Assembly: GCF_000005505.3 (NCBI RefSeq)
Contig: NC_016133.3
Span: forward strand, 58,741,237 to 58,805,236
Reading direction: 5' to 3'
From: Brachypodium distachyon
Taxonomy: Eukaryota > Streptophyta > Magnoliopsida > Poales > Poaceae
Length of the DNA stretch: 64,000 nucleotides
Position 1 is the stretch's first letter. Each line of letters starts with the position of its first letter. Below the pieces are notes generated by a model. It saw only the letters and a program-made list of their open reading frames with translations, was not told the DNA's origin and did not search any database. Both the position numbers and the translations under genes were made by a program. This document shows, in pieces, positions 49,920 through 61,657 of this stretch.

Positions 49920-51710
49920 CGGCGACCGGGTGCCGCGGCCGCGTGGGGATTATTGGGGACGGGAGGGGAGCCGGCGTCGCTGTCAGTTACAGTGCAGTGA
50001 TTGGTTCGGGTGGACTCGATTAAAGCTGCTTTTCATTCGGCGCCTTTTTTGCTAGTTGCTCGAGATGGGCCGGGCCGCCCCCATGTGCGGAAAGTGGAAA
50101 CAACGTTCAACACTGTGGACCTTACTGAACTACTCCGCCCGTTCTCAAGCCCAACTACGAATTCGGGGGTGGGCTTTCGGCCGGTTAGGCGGAAGCCCGA
50201 GTTCGCTGGCTTGCCCATGCCGCCTTTCGGCCTGTTGAGCTTAGCAAAGGCTGCCGAGGCAAAGCCCATGAGCCCAGACACCTGACCAATCCAGACATGC
50301 ATCCTGGGGTACATGCGCATATCAATCAGACAATCCTCTCAAAAAAATAAATCAATCAGACAATCCCGAGCACCTGGATTAAGTCCATGTACTAAAGACT
50401 AAAAAAAAAGAGTCAAGGTACTGATGTACGGATGTACTCCGACCACCACCAAGTCCCGGAGGGAGATTCCCGAATAAAAGGGCCGCAAAGTCCAAAGATG
50501 ATTCCAAAGACCAAAACACTAGCACGGGTGGCATAGCACGCAACTTCGCTTTCTTGACAAAAACAACCACACTTCCTACTCACAGCAGGAAAAGACGGTT
50601 TCTAGCTATCAACAAGTGCAAACGGCGCAAGTCAAGCAGACTTTTTATTTTAGTACATGCTCCAAGCTACTACTGCCGTCAGCACAGCGATCTCCCAACG
50701 TACTCCAGTAGGTACTCCTGGAGTCTCCTGCTACACATTTCCAGTATTATTAACTCGGGCCGTGTAATCTTACATCTTCAATTGCGGAGAAACGGTATCA
50801 GAAATCCCAAACCGAGAGCTTGTGACGACTTGGGTCGAGACTTGTGAGTTCCGTGAATGAAGGCAAGAGGGTACCGCGAAAGCGATTGGAAATAGTATCA
50901 AATACGGAGTATATACGGAATCTACGCATGCGGCTGTTGAGTGTTGAATCTAATTTCCCCCCTTCCATCCAACACCGCGACAAGATCGATCGAAATCTGC
51001 GAAGGAACGCCAAACATCGCTGTCTCGGGAGCTTGAAAATGTACGTTTAATTCAGAAGAACGCAGGCCGGAAGTCTCGTGATGAATTCAGGATGGACGCT
51101 ATCTAGCTAGCTGGGTTTCATTCAGACTTTCAGTCGGGTCAGTTTCAGGATACAACGGCATTGTTCTTGCTTGCGGGCGATTGGGCTGACGAAGCTGAAC
51201 TGAAACTTCGATGCGTCAGGAGCCAAAACATAATGCATGTGTTTGGCCGTTGACACCAAGGTTTTACTAAGTTGCGGATGATAACATTAAGAAGAATTAA
51301 GATTGATGCAGAACAGGTGGCAATGTCTGGATGATAATATTAACAACTAACAAGGATCCAGGTAGGATAAATGCATACAGCACGTTATAGCTGGCCGGCG
51401 TATGATCTGAGTCATCGTCCGTCAGTTAATTATTAAGCGATACGGATGGACGCATATATGCAACCGTATCTGTTCAATTATTTCCAGCAATTCTCGTTCT
51501 CCTACTGTACATTGTTATATCCCCGGCCACTGATTATTCTGCTAATAATAGTTTAGTATAGATTTGGATCTGGGAATAATCTCTAGTTCCGCTTTAAGTA
51601 AATGTCGGTCAGATCTGAACCAGTTGTATGCATGGCCTAATCAGTCAGAGGTTAGTGCACATTAGTACTCCGTACATTACTCATTCCGATCCATAAAAAT
51701 GTCGTGCAAA

Positions 51711-51784
51711 TAGTATTTTTTTCTTATTATGTCGTACAAATAGTACAGAATTTGTGCTAACGACATAATAAGAAAAAAATATTA
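51711..51784. repeat. Near-perfect 25-bp inverted repeat
   Basis: Arms at 51711-51735 and 51760-51784 match at 24 of 25 positions around a 24-base loop; each carries TTTTTTTCTTATTATGTCGT or its complement. A second partial copy of the TGTCGT.CAAATAGTA word lies just left of the first arm. It is probably a recent MITE-type or hairpin-forming element. Confidence 0.8.
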
Positions 51785-53038
51785 CACTACATGCATGGAT
51801 CATGACGCATAATAAACTAAGAACAACGCGTTCGTGCATTGGAGTATGGCAATATAATTCAGAGCCCCGGGCAGAAAGACAGATGCTCTGTTCCTTTTGG
51901 TCTAGCTAGCGTGTGGACTACTACACATTGCACGCGGCACATGTGTGAATGTGATCTCTCTTGTGCCACCCGCCGCCCGTACACCGAAAACCAAGAGCTT
52001 TTTTCAGCTCTGTCCCAAACATGTGAAGTTCAGAACTACTTTTGCGAGTCAGGAGATACGTAGGCCGAGTAGTAGGATTACTATTTTCCCGACAGTAACA
52101 AAGCTTTGTGGATTTATTGCAAGTTAGTCGAGTCACAGTTACCCGAACCTGATGTGTTGAAACGCGCCACGAAACGGCGGAGTTTGTTTCCTTGTCGTGC
52201 TCTGTATGTAGCCATTTTTCCCCCTTCCCTTTACCTTTTACCTGGGTGGCTGGGTTTCTCTGCAACTTTTTCCTTCTCTATTTCGATGCCCAACAACCGC
52301 GAATACCATATACAATGCAGCACATGCACAATATGCAATCCTCGCTATATATGTCAACAGCTAAGAAAGCAACGTCCTTTTTCTCTTGTTGTTGTTCCCC
52401 GGATTGCACGAAGCCATGCCCGCATTGGCCAGTAGTAGATCGATAGAAAAGAACAGCATGGTCGAGCTGCATGCCTCTGCCTGTGATGTAACCAAAGAAA
52501 CGGCCGGATTCCGCTGTCTCGATTCGATGGACGATGCATATCGTTTAATTATAGAAAAAGGAAAAATTCCAGACCAGTTCTATGCCTGCATCTCTTTTTT
52601 TAGATTAGATGCTTCTATATACGCATCTTTTTTAAAATTTGGTGAAGGAAGAACAAAGGATTCATGAGTCTGTATGTCAATCGTCACGGCCTAATTAATC
52701 AATCCCACGCAAGTTGAAACTTAACTAGAAGCTCTCATCTAGTCAGGTCGCATTGCCGCGGTATTGGGGATCGGAATAATGCAAGTTCTCCAGCACCAGA
52801 GGAACCAAGTTAGCTAGTGATTCTGATGCAATGCAACTAACAAAGCGTTTGAAGGAGTTGTGGCGGTACAATCAGCTCCCATGGACGATGGAAATCAGTT
52901 TCGTAAGACGTCAGAGCAGGAGATGGTGATGCTGATGCCCCCCATTAATCTGCGAAAAAGAGAGAATTCGGATGAAGATTCGTGCAGATGCAGATCATGC
53001 GACTCTGATCGCACGAATCAGACGCCATGCTTCATAGT

Positions 53039-53135
53039 TACTCTTTCCGTCCCGAAATAAATGACGTGCATTTATATAAATTTATATAAATTTTTATACA
53101 AATGCATGTCACTTATTTTAAGATTGAGTGAATAC
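53039..53135. mobile_element. Short Stowaway-like MITE
   Basis: The left half, CCGTCCCGAAATAAATGACG then TGCATTT, is mirrored by AAATGCATGTCACTTATTTT and AGATTGAGTGA on the right. The centre is AT-rich repeats of TATAAATT. The total is about 97 bp. Confidence 0.65.
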
Positions 53136-54063
53136 TATTTTTTTCCATGTGCAGAGAGATTCCTGTCCGAGATCTCAGATGAATAATAATGGAGTTTGCC
53201 TACGTATGAAATATCTGGCCGAATTTTACTTTTTTTTCAGTTGTAAGAAAAATGTTGTCGTGTCAATGACGCAAGTAAAGTCAGATATATGCTCCTGTAC
53301 TACACAATGTTGTTTTCAACGATGGCAAGCCAGCGCGCGTGCGAATGTTTGGGGGCCAAGCGCCAACGTCATGAGTTGATATTCTGTGACTCTAGCTGTG
53401 AGCGTGGCCATTACATGGACCACGAATCTCGATTTGTTTCTCTGTCGATCGGATATTCTAGCTTATGCAAGCAGCCGAAAGTAATTATCTGCTACGTCCT
53501 CTGTACAGATCTCGTGAAAATGTTGTCTTGTCAATATGCATCTAGAAATAACAATTTCTCGGTCGATGATCCCGATAATTCATTTATGCCAAAAACACAC
53601 GAACAGAAACACGCAAAGACAACGGCGCGAATTTCAAAGTCGATTGGACGGCTCACATCGTCGATTGAGAAATTCTTGTTTTTTCAACTAATAGCAAAAC
53701 TGAATGTATATATTTCTAGAAGTTTGTGTCTTTATGGTATGTTGTATCCTTTTCCTTTTTCTGAAATAATGTTCCCTGCAAGAGAAAAGTTGGAAAGTAG
53801 TGTTTTGATCATATATTTTCCGTCGGATGTGTTTTGTTCGGTTCATAGTGATAATGTTTTTGTGCATTTTTGTGATTATTTGAACTGCGCCTTATAACTT
53901 GTGACCGAGGGATTAAAGAAAAGTTTTGAAATGATATGGGGTTCTTTGGTTTATCTGCTTCTCAATTGAACAAAATAAATGATCATAAATAAATGAATCG
54001 TGTTACTTTTGTATAATTGTTCTTCCACACTTGGATGCACAAATACATGCGGCGCAAGCGGGT

Positions 54064-54156
54064 CCCGTTTATGTCTCACTTCTAGGCCATCAGGGGCTAA
54101 GTTCAACTTTTTTGCTCGAAAATTGACATAATACCTAGAAGCGGGACATAAGCGGG
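54064..54156. repeat. Foldback with 23-bp arms and 47-base loop
   Basis: The arms CCCGTTTATGTCTCACTTCT(AGG) at 54064-54086 and CCTAGAAGCGGGACATAAGC(GGG) at 54134-54156 are complementary except at three positions, two of which would be G-U pairs in plus-strand RNA. No open frame overlaps. Whether it is transcribed is unknown. Confidence 0.75.
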
Positions 54157-55967
54157 ATGAATCATCTGAGAGTGCCTTCGACCGGCCCTTGGAAGCTACC
54201 CAACCATTTAGCCTTCGTTTGTCGACACCCCTTTCCTCCACAAATAGAATTCAAACTAAAACTATCCTGACCACAATTCCCCGCCGCTTGACCATTTTCG
54301 ATAGGCGCCGCTCCAATGATAGCACCATATGTGTTACATACTTGGATGGATAGAGACGATAACACCCAACGACCGAAATAAAGAAGCTAGCTTGCCAACC
54401 CGCCATGGAGTGGACACACGTTCTAGGATGATCGTTGACACTGCACTCTGCAACGGTGTCTTGACTTGATGGCAACAACGACAACAATATAGCTGATAAA
54501 TTTGTCTGAAGATCTCCGTCGATGTGTATGATGTGCGCGTTAGCAAAATTATCTTAAGACGAAAAAAATTATGACTTATGTGCACTCAACTTTGTGTAAT
54601 GTACCCATCACAGCTAAATAAAAGACCATCCAAGAGCTCATAAAAAGTACTAAGCGGTAGTGCTATATGTTTAGATAAAAAAACAAAGAGCACGTCAAAT
54701 AGAGAGATAGAGATGCATTTATTTTGCAAAAAAATCGTCATATACGGAGTAACAAATTTGGGCAAACACACATGCGGCATAAATTAAGATCCTCTTCAAA
54801 CATGGAAAGATAGCGTACCCGTGCACTCGAGAATGAATGAATGAACGAACGCACCCAAAAGGCAAAGCAAGCATTGCTACTAACCGAGCATTTCGTCACG
54901 TGTGCGCCGGCGCCGTTGGACGCCTCAAATTTCCCTTTCCCTTTTTTCTTCCTTTCTTTCTTTCTTTCTACCGGCAGCAATTCGGACACCCTTTTGCACC
55001 CCAACTGCATTTCGCACCTCACATGGCGGTCCAACTCGCATTTTCTTTCCCCGTGAGTCCTGCCCCACCCTTTTATAAACTTCAGAATCCCTGCTCTTTT
55101 TTTTTTGAACGAACTCATCTTTTCGTTCTTTCTTTCTTTCAAACCGTTCAAAAAAAAAGAGTCTCTTGTTTTCTTTTGGCTGTCGGGGGATTTATTTAAA
55201 GATTCTCTCCCGTGTCTAATAAAAACGTGATTCTCCGGGGTATTAATTTGCTTTTCTTTTGGACGCAAACACGGCAAGTATTTATCACCGGTGCATGCAA
55301 ATTCCAGTAGACAGAAAGATCCCTCCTTTACTGCCTTGTGAGAAGAAGATTCAGGGAATCTGAATCTGCAGCCCCGCTGGCCATTAGGTGGGGATGGTGA
55401 TTGATTGAATCCCAGTTAAATCTTTTCCAACGGATTTAATTTTCTGTGCAAAGAATCTAAAAAGATAAACCCACGGATTTTATTACTGGTACCTCTATGC
55501 TTGGAACTCTTAATAAGATAAATAAATCGCCTAGTGGCCGATAAAAAGCTGCCGCTCGCCAGCCCGCGATATAATAATTCTCCCCTAACAAACCCCTCTG
55601 AAGCTCGACTATGTCTCTGACAAGTGGGCCCGGATAAAACCGGCCCCGCGTGCCATTGTGTGGGCGAAGGTAGAGACGAGTGGGGGAAGCCGCAACGTCG
55701 TCGCGTGCACCTACCCCCAAAGCAAGCCGGGTCGATCAAATCAAAACAAATCCAGAAACTCTTGACTATTTTATCCCCGGAACTCCGTAAACAAAGCAGA
55801 GAAAGAGAAAAAAAGAGAGTAGAGATTGTATATCTCTCTCTCTAGTATTTTTTCTTCTCGCGCGTACGTATACATATACGGTATAGCGGCGGTACACGGA
55901 TACGTACGTACAAGAAGAAGAAGAACAAGTTGCAGCGTCCCTTCCGTTTGGGTCGTCGTGGAGGCTT

Positions 55968-55975
55968 CTATATAG
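55968..55975 (+). promoter_or_regulatory. TATA box of the GS1 gene
   Basis: CTATATAG lies 107-114 bases before the GS1 ATG, in an otherwise GC/CT-rich leader region. Its position and isolation make it the best core promoter candidate in the window. Confidence 0.7.
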
Positions 55976-56081
55976 CCGGCCCCTTCCCGATCTCCCCTTG
56001 CCCTCGCAACTAGAAGCGCACCCCAACCCCTTTCCTTCCTTCCTCCATCCCCTGCTCCAGTCCTCCTCCTCTCGGCCAGCC

Positions 56082-59000
56082 ATGGCGCTCCTCACCGATC
56101 TCCTCAACCTCGACCTCTCCGACTCCACCGAGAAGATCATCGCCGAGTACATATGGTACGCCGCCCCCCTTCCCCGTTTGGCCACTGCTGTATATATCAC
56201 TCTTGTTGTTTCGGTGGGGATCGATCGATCCTTTTTTGTTTCTGTATGGCCGTTTCTCCTTGGCGTGTACATCGGCCGCTGCCGCCGGGAGGAGAGTGTT
56301 TGGAGGAGAAGAGGGATCGCTCCGGCCGGACTGTTACTCTTGGATGATGATGATGATAAATCCGAGGGATTCATTATCGGGAGGCCGGTTTTTCTGTTGT
56401 TGTGTGTACCTCGCTTCTTCGCGGCAGATTCATTACTAGGAGTTTTTTTTTCCTTTTCTTTTACCGTCCTCTTCCTTTTGCTTTTACGATCGATCCGTGT
56501 GAGCGGCGCCGGCGGCGGTGCTCGTGGTTGTCACCACCTTTTTCTTCTTCTTTCTTCCTCTTTCTGCTCTGTTCATTCATGGAGAGGAGAAAAAGGTTTT
56601 TGATTCGTGCGTGAGAGGGGAGGAGGGTTTTTGGTTGGGCGATTGATTTCGCCACGGTTCTGGATATGCCGATATGCTTATTAGGATGCAGCTGTAGTAG
56701 TACCAGAGGCCGTGGTACCCTCGTAGTACGTCTGCTCGGTGGTTTTGTCCTGTTGGGTGGAGGATCTCTCGAGTGGCAGCCTCTGTCTGGCCCTGATCCT
56801 ATTCCTCTCCCCTGGGCGATACAGAGAGTCTCTCTGTGCCATTTGGACACGGCCAGATGCTTTGTTTTCATCTCCTAATCGGGCGCTCCCCTTTTTTTCT
56901 TTCCTTCTTTTAATCGTCAGCCATGCATGGTGGTTTCTGTAAACAGGGGATCATAAATGAATTCCCTGGGACTGTTTCTGGTATTCATCCTTTAATAATT
57001 AATTAATTAATTATTTTTTGTATGCAGGATTGGTGGATCTGGCATGGATCTGAGGAGCAAGGCCAGGGTAAGCAAGAGAAAGATTCCGCAGCAAGGATCC
57101 AATGACCTTGCTTGCCGTGTCTTATCACCTTTATCCACTGAGCTGTTCCTCTGCTTATATCAGAGGTTGCAAGATTCTTTTTGTTAACTGTATGTTATTT
57201 ACTGATGATCTGCTCTGGCGCAGACCCTCTCCGGTCCGGTGACCGATCCCAGCAAGCTGCCCAAGTGGAACTACGACGGCTCCAGCACCGGCCAGGCCCC
57301 CGGCGAGGACAGCGAGGTCATCCTCTAGTAAGTGTCCAAACCTGTATGTATTTTCCTGTTTTTACTTGGACCCAAGGATGTAATTTTTCTTGCCCTCTTG
57401 GGGCATGTGCCCATCTTGCAGCCCACAGGCTATCTTCAAGGATCCATTCAGGAGGGGAAACAACATCCTTGTAAGTGATCTATCTGTAGTCGTGAGTAGT
57501 AAACTAGTGATAGCATGCTTAGCTGTATTGGTCACTGCAGTTGACCAATCTAATTCAGATCACTGCATGTTTTGTCGTCAGAATTGATGTGCTGCTCAAC
57601 TAAGTATGTACATATACTGTAGTATACCTTTGAGTGGGAAAACCAACTTACAAGTTTAGTTGTCTTGAGCCACTACTTTTAGCTACTATACAGTACCTGT
57701 TCATGATCCAAACCGTGTCTTGAGTCTAGGACCACTCGGGGACGTTAAATGCTGTGGGTGATCTCAAGAGTTCTTAGGTGTGGTCGTCTGGTCTACCTAA
57801 CCACAGTAGAGGAATCCAATGGGTCATTTTGTCAACATCCCTTATAGTCGAGATCCCTTCTTTACTTAATTCTCCAACCTGCAGGTCATGTGCGATTGCT
57901 ACACTCCAGCTGGCGAGCCAATCCCCACCAACAAGAGACACGCCGCTGCTAAGATCTTTAGCAACCCTGCTGTTTCTGCTGAGGAGCCATGGTACTGTAT
58001 TTGGTTAACGATTATCACAGCACTTCAAAGAATAGTCTTTAACTGTTTTGTAAGGATCATCAATTGGCTCATCGTGTTGTTCTTCTGATCATAGGTACGG
58101 TATTGAGCAGGAGTACACCCTCTTGCAGAAGGATATCAACTGGCCTCTCGGATGGCCCGTTGGTGGGTTCCCTGGTCCTCAGGTATATTTCTTTGTTTCT
58201 TTTGCTTCAGACTTGGCAAACTGATTTGGTACCCAAGTCTGCTGAAGTTTTACTTCACTAATCCCAATTTTATGTGTGTTTAGGGTCCTTACTACTGCAG
58301 TATTGGTGCTGACAAGTCATTTGGGCGTGATATTGTTGACTCCCACTACAAGGCCTGCCTCTATGCCGGCATCAACATCAGTGGCATCAACGGGGAGGTC
58401 ATGCCCGGACAGGTGAAATACTAAACAAAACCCCCATCATCTCATCTGTATCCTTGAAAATCACAATCTTTCTGACCATTGTTAAAATTATGTTTGGTTT
58501 TTAGTGGGAGTTCCAAGTTGGCCCATCCGTTGGCATTTCTGCTGGTGACCAAGTGTGGGTTGCTCGCTACCTTCTTGAGGTGAGATCATTGTGACTGTCA
58601 TCACAAATAGCAGCATTATTCGGCTGAAATTCTCGTGATCAACTGAAATGGCATTCCCTTTGTTCAGAGGATCACTGAGATTGCCGGAGTCGTGGTCTCG
58701 TTCGACCCCAAGCCCATCCCAGGAGATTGGAACGGCGCCGGTGCCCACACAAACTACAGGTAATATGAGTGTGCTCGAACATTCCTGACATGCTTGGTTC
58801 ATTTTCCCCTTGTTGCTCTCTGCTGATCGAGACCGTGTTGCATTCAGCACCGAGTCCATGAGGAAAGATGGCGGGTTCCAGGTGATCGTGGCCGCCGTGG
58901 AGAAGCTCAAGCTGAGGCACAAGGAGCACATCGCCGCCTACGGCGAGGGCAACGAGCGCCGCCTCACCGGCAAGCACGAGACCGCCGACATCCACACCTT

Positions 59001-59253
59001 CAGCTGGGTACGCCCCAATTCCCCTGAATCGCCTGAATTGAATTCAATCATACACCTCTTTACCAAAATCGAAATGGTTCTGAACACCTTTGTCCTGCAG
59101 GGTGTCGCAAACCGCGGCGCGTCGGTGCGCGTGGGCCGGGAGACGGAGCAGAACGGCAAGGGCTACTTCGAGGACCGCCGGCCGGCGTCCAACATGGACC
59201 CCTACGTCGTCACCGCCATGATCGCCGACACCACCATCCTCTGGAAGCCCTGA
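56082..59253 (+). CDS. GLN1: Cytosolic glutamine synthetase GS1
   Basis: GS1 makes glutamine from glutamate, ammonium and ATP and serves primary assimilation and nitrogen remobilisation. Eleven exons: 56082-56155, 57028-57067, 57224-57327, 57422-57470, 57885-57991, 58095-58182, 58284-58412, 58505-58579, 58668-58759, 58848-59007, 59101-59253. They sum to 357 codons (356 aa), the canonical cytosolic length, with no transit peptide, which separates it from plastid GS2. Landmarks are the beta-grasp [19 protein letters not shown]; metal-ligand Glu residues in WYGIEQEY (about 129 and 131); the signature [30 protein letters not shown]; and the ending [11 protein letters not shown]. All catalytic motifs are intact. 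The isoform number within the family cannot be fixed without comparison. Intron 1 is about 870 bp, as is common for grass GS1 genes. Confidence 0.96.
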
Positions 59254-59574
59254 AGCAAGCAAGCAGCACTCCCAAAAGCTCAAAACAACAAAGCTCCGGT
59301 CGCAGCGTTGATCAGTGGGTTGTGTTAAATTTGGTGGGGGTGGCCATGGGAGGATTTGGGCGATTTACATTCTGTGCTGGGACAAAAAATTCTTCCAAGA
59401 CACATTTCCTTTCCTTTCCGTCTGGTTGCATGCATACTATTACTCCTACATTTTAGTTAGGTGCCAAGTCTCTTTTTCTCATCTTTGGGGTTGACGACGA
59501 TGGGGGGTGGCAAGATGTTGTGTGTCAGAAACATTATCGTTTTTCCCTTGCCGTTTGGGTGCTCTCGTGTAATC

Positions 59575-59641
59575 TACATCTTATCAATAACAATAATGGC
59601 CGTTTGGGTGACCCACATCTTATCAATGACAATAATGGCCG
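59575..59641 (+). repeat. Short direct repeat after GS1
   Basis: CATCTTATCAATAACAATAATGG is followed about 38 bases later by the near-identical CATCTTATCAATGACAATAATGG; GGCCGTTTGGGTG/TGCCGTTTGGGTG is repeated as well. Both copies may lie in or near the GS1 3' UTR. Confidence 0.7.
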
Positions 59642-60183
59642 GCCGTACAGCCGTGGTACCAAAAACTCCTTGCCTCACCTTAAAGACGGTTGTAATCGTC
59701 TTTTTAGACTGCTTTATTATCGCTAGTGATGCAACTTTGTAAAGTGCTTGCTGTTGCGCTTCCGATGGTTGTGGATCAAGCTTAGCTGACGACGATAAAT
59801 CACTAGTGTGCGCAGAGTGGGGGAGGCTACATTATTAAAGACAGGAAGAGAGAGAGATGGGGGAATATGATGGAGAGTGAATCAGGGAAAAGGTTGGACA
59901 GGATGGTTGTCTTGTTGTAGCACAGAGAATGGGTCAGGGAGATTTGCGATAAGCTGCAAATCACTGATCCTGTACGTTGCACACGCCTTTCGCTCCCATA
60001 CCATAAAATCGTGTCCCCACAAAGGCCACGGCTACTCCCGACGACTCCCGTCCGTCCGTCTATTTGTACTTGTCACGACAGAAAAGTTAGCCCGTAGTTG
60101 GTCGCTAGGCAGAACATGCAGTGCTAGTACGCAGCAGTTGCCTCACCAACATACGAGAGCTATCTGAAAAAAAAACACTCTCT

Positions 60184-60294
60184 TGGGTCCAACAGAAGAT
60201 GTCTCAAGTTTGTCAAAGTTTACATGTATCTAGACATGATTTAGTGTATAAATGCATTCAAAATTGATTAAAATTGAGATATTTTTTGTTGGAG
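60184..60294. mobile_element. Stowaway-type MITE, same family as 41339-41463
   Basis: It reads GTCCAACAGAAGATGTCTCA at one end and AAATTGAGATATTTTTTGTTGGA at the other, with a central ATCTAGACATGATTTAGTG. Reverse-complementing the copy at 41339-41463 gives closely matching sequence throughout. Confidence 0.75.
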
Positions 60295-60957
60295 TTGCAA
60301 GTACAAGAGCTACCCAATATGAACTTTCCTGACGGACGATCCATCCAACGACTTCTGGAGATCAGTCGATGCCCATTATTAACCTATCTCCTCTTTCCGT
60401 CTGGTTTGGCGTTGAATGATTCACGAATTTCGACACGCAGCGTTCCTCACCAACCCCTCCAAACTTTGCAGTACAGTAATATAATCACATCTTGAACGAC
60501 GACCGATTGGTTGTTGCTGCAAACCTTGGGTCGCAAGGCGACTGCTTGAGTCAAAATACGACGCGGTGCGGCCCCAAGCGACGAACTGAAGGCCACCTTT
60601 TTTCCTCCAACAAAGGAAAAGAAAAGGACAAGTGAAGGCCGCCATCCTTTAGCTGCCGGAAAGGCTCATGGGTTCCAAGTCCAAAGATCACCATGAGAGC
60701 GACGCATCAGCAAGCGCCACTTCGTGCGGCGAAAAGCTAAAACGAAACCACCACCCTGCTGATGCTCCATCGTACTTGTGTTGTGGGCTTTAATCAGTCA
60801 ATCAGTCCCCCTGTTTTATGATAAACCACTCCGGTTACGAGGAGGAGAAGAGAGCATTATAAGTACTCCAACGGGAGTATTTTAATTACTAGCCATAGAG
60901 GGCAGATCTGATTGGGGAGACTGACGCCAACGGAAGGGACGGGGATCCGGAGTACAT

Positions 60958-61018
60958 AATGTATCTAGACGTTTCATATTTAGACAAATTTGAGACAATA
61001 ATTATGTAACGGAGGAGT
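60958..61018. mobile_element. Half Stowaway-type MITE
   Basis: Only the right half is present: ATGTATCTAGACGTTTCATATT, then GACAAATTTGAGACAATAATTATGTAACGGAGGAGTA. It matches the right halves of the copies at 24451 and 34085. Confidence 0.65.
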
Positions 61019-61657
61019 ACATGATGATATAATACTGTACGATAATCGTCCCAGAGGCCCAGATAGATAGCTCGTCAAGTAACCGTGGCGTGGCCGGGAA
61101 CAGAAGCCGCTGAACAGAAGCCGCTGTTCGACGCTGATGCCAGCGAAAGCCGGCAGGCCGATTATGATGATGACATCGGCGAGTGGGGGCCGATCGGGTG
61201 ATGTATGGAGAAACATCACTCCTAGTCATTGTCACGACAGATGCCCGTGCTGCAAGTTGGAATCCTGGCTGGGCAGGTACAGAGACGCGTATTCTTCTAT
61301 CTAGATCAACTCATGATTGGTAGAGTATTTGTTTACTTACTGCGATCTTTCCTAGCTGTGACAGGAAGAAATTATGGCATGACCAACAACAGCCAAACCA
61401 AAGAAATTTGGGATTGAAAGCTGCTCCCGGGCAAATTTTATTGACAGAAATGGATCATCTATATTTTTTTTCTTCCCGAAACCCCTAATCACATATGAAG
61501 CAGCTAACCCTACCCTGACTCGACTCTCAGAGATGCGGCTGCTTCAGCCTCACAAGAACCGACAATAACAAAGGCACAGAACATACATCTTACACATACA
61601 GGACACGATCCTCTTACAGGCTAGCTATCCTGTATGGGAGTTTGAAACTAGAAACTA

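Larger units (their letters stand above)
49920..56081. other. Gene-poor stretch of about 6 kb before GS1
   Basis: The left 150 bp is the ankyrin-gene promoter and leader (GC-rich), and the right roughly 400 bp is the GS1 promoter. Between them no frame shows a domain. The longest, 53289-53897 plus, is AT-rich, has no coding bias and is judged spurious. The stretch contains a strong inverted repeat at 51711-51784, a MITE at 53039-53135, a foldback at 54064-54156 and CTTT-rich runs at about 54935-55145. Confidence 0.5.
59254..61657. other. Convergent intergenic region, GS1 to OMA1-like gene
   Basis: This holds the GS1 3' UTR, a duplicated roughly 38-bp segment near 59575-59640, a Stowaway MITE at 60184-60294, a half MITE at 60958-61018 and the OMA1-like 3' UTR. 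No coding frame is supported. Confidence 0.5.

Noticed and set aside
53289..53897. 202-codon plus-strand frame in the gap before GS1
   Set aside because: It is AT-rich, Cys/Phe/Ser-heavy, has no domain, no codon bias and no promoter context; a chance frame.
55766..56374. 202-codon minus-strand frame over the GS1 promoter and first exon
   Set aside because: It is antisense to GS1 exon 1 and its leader; low complexity and no domain.
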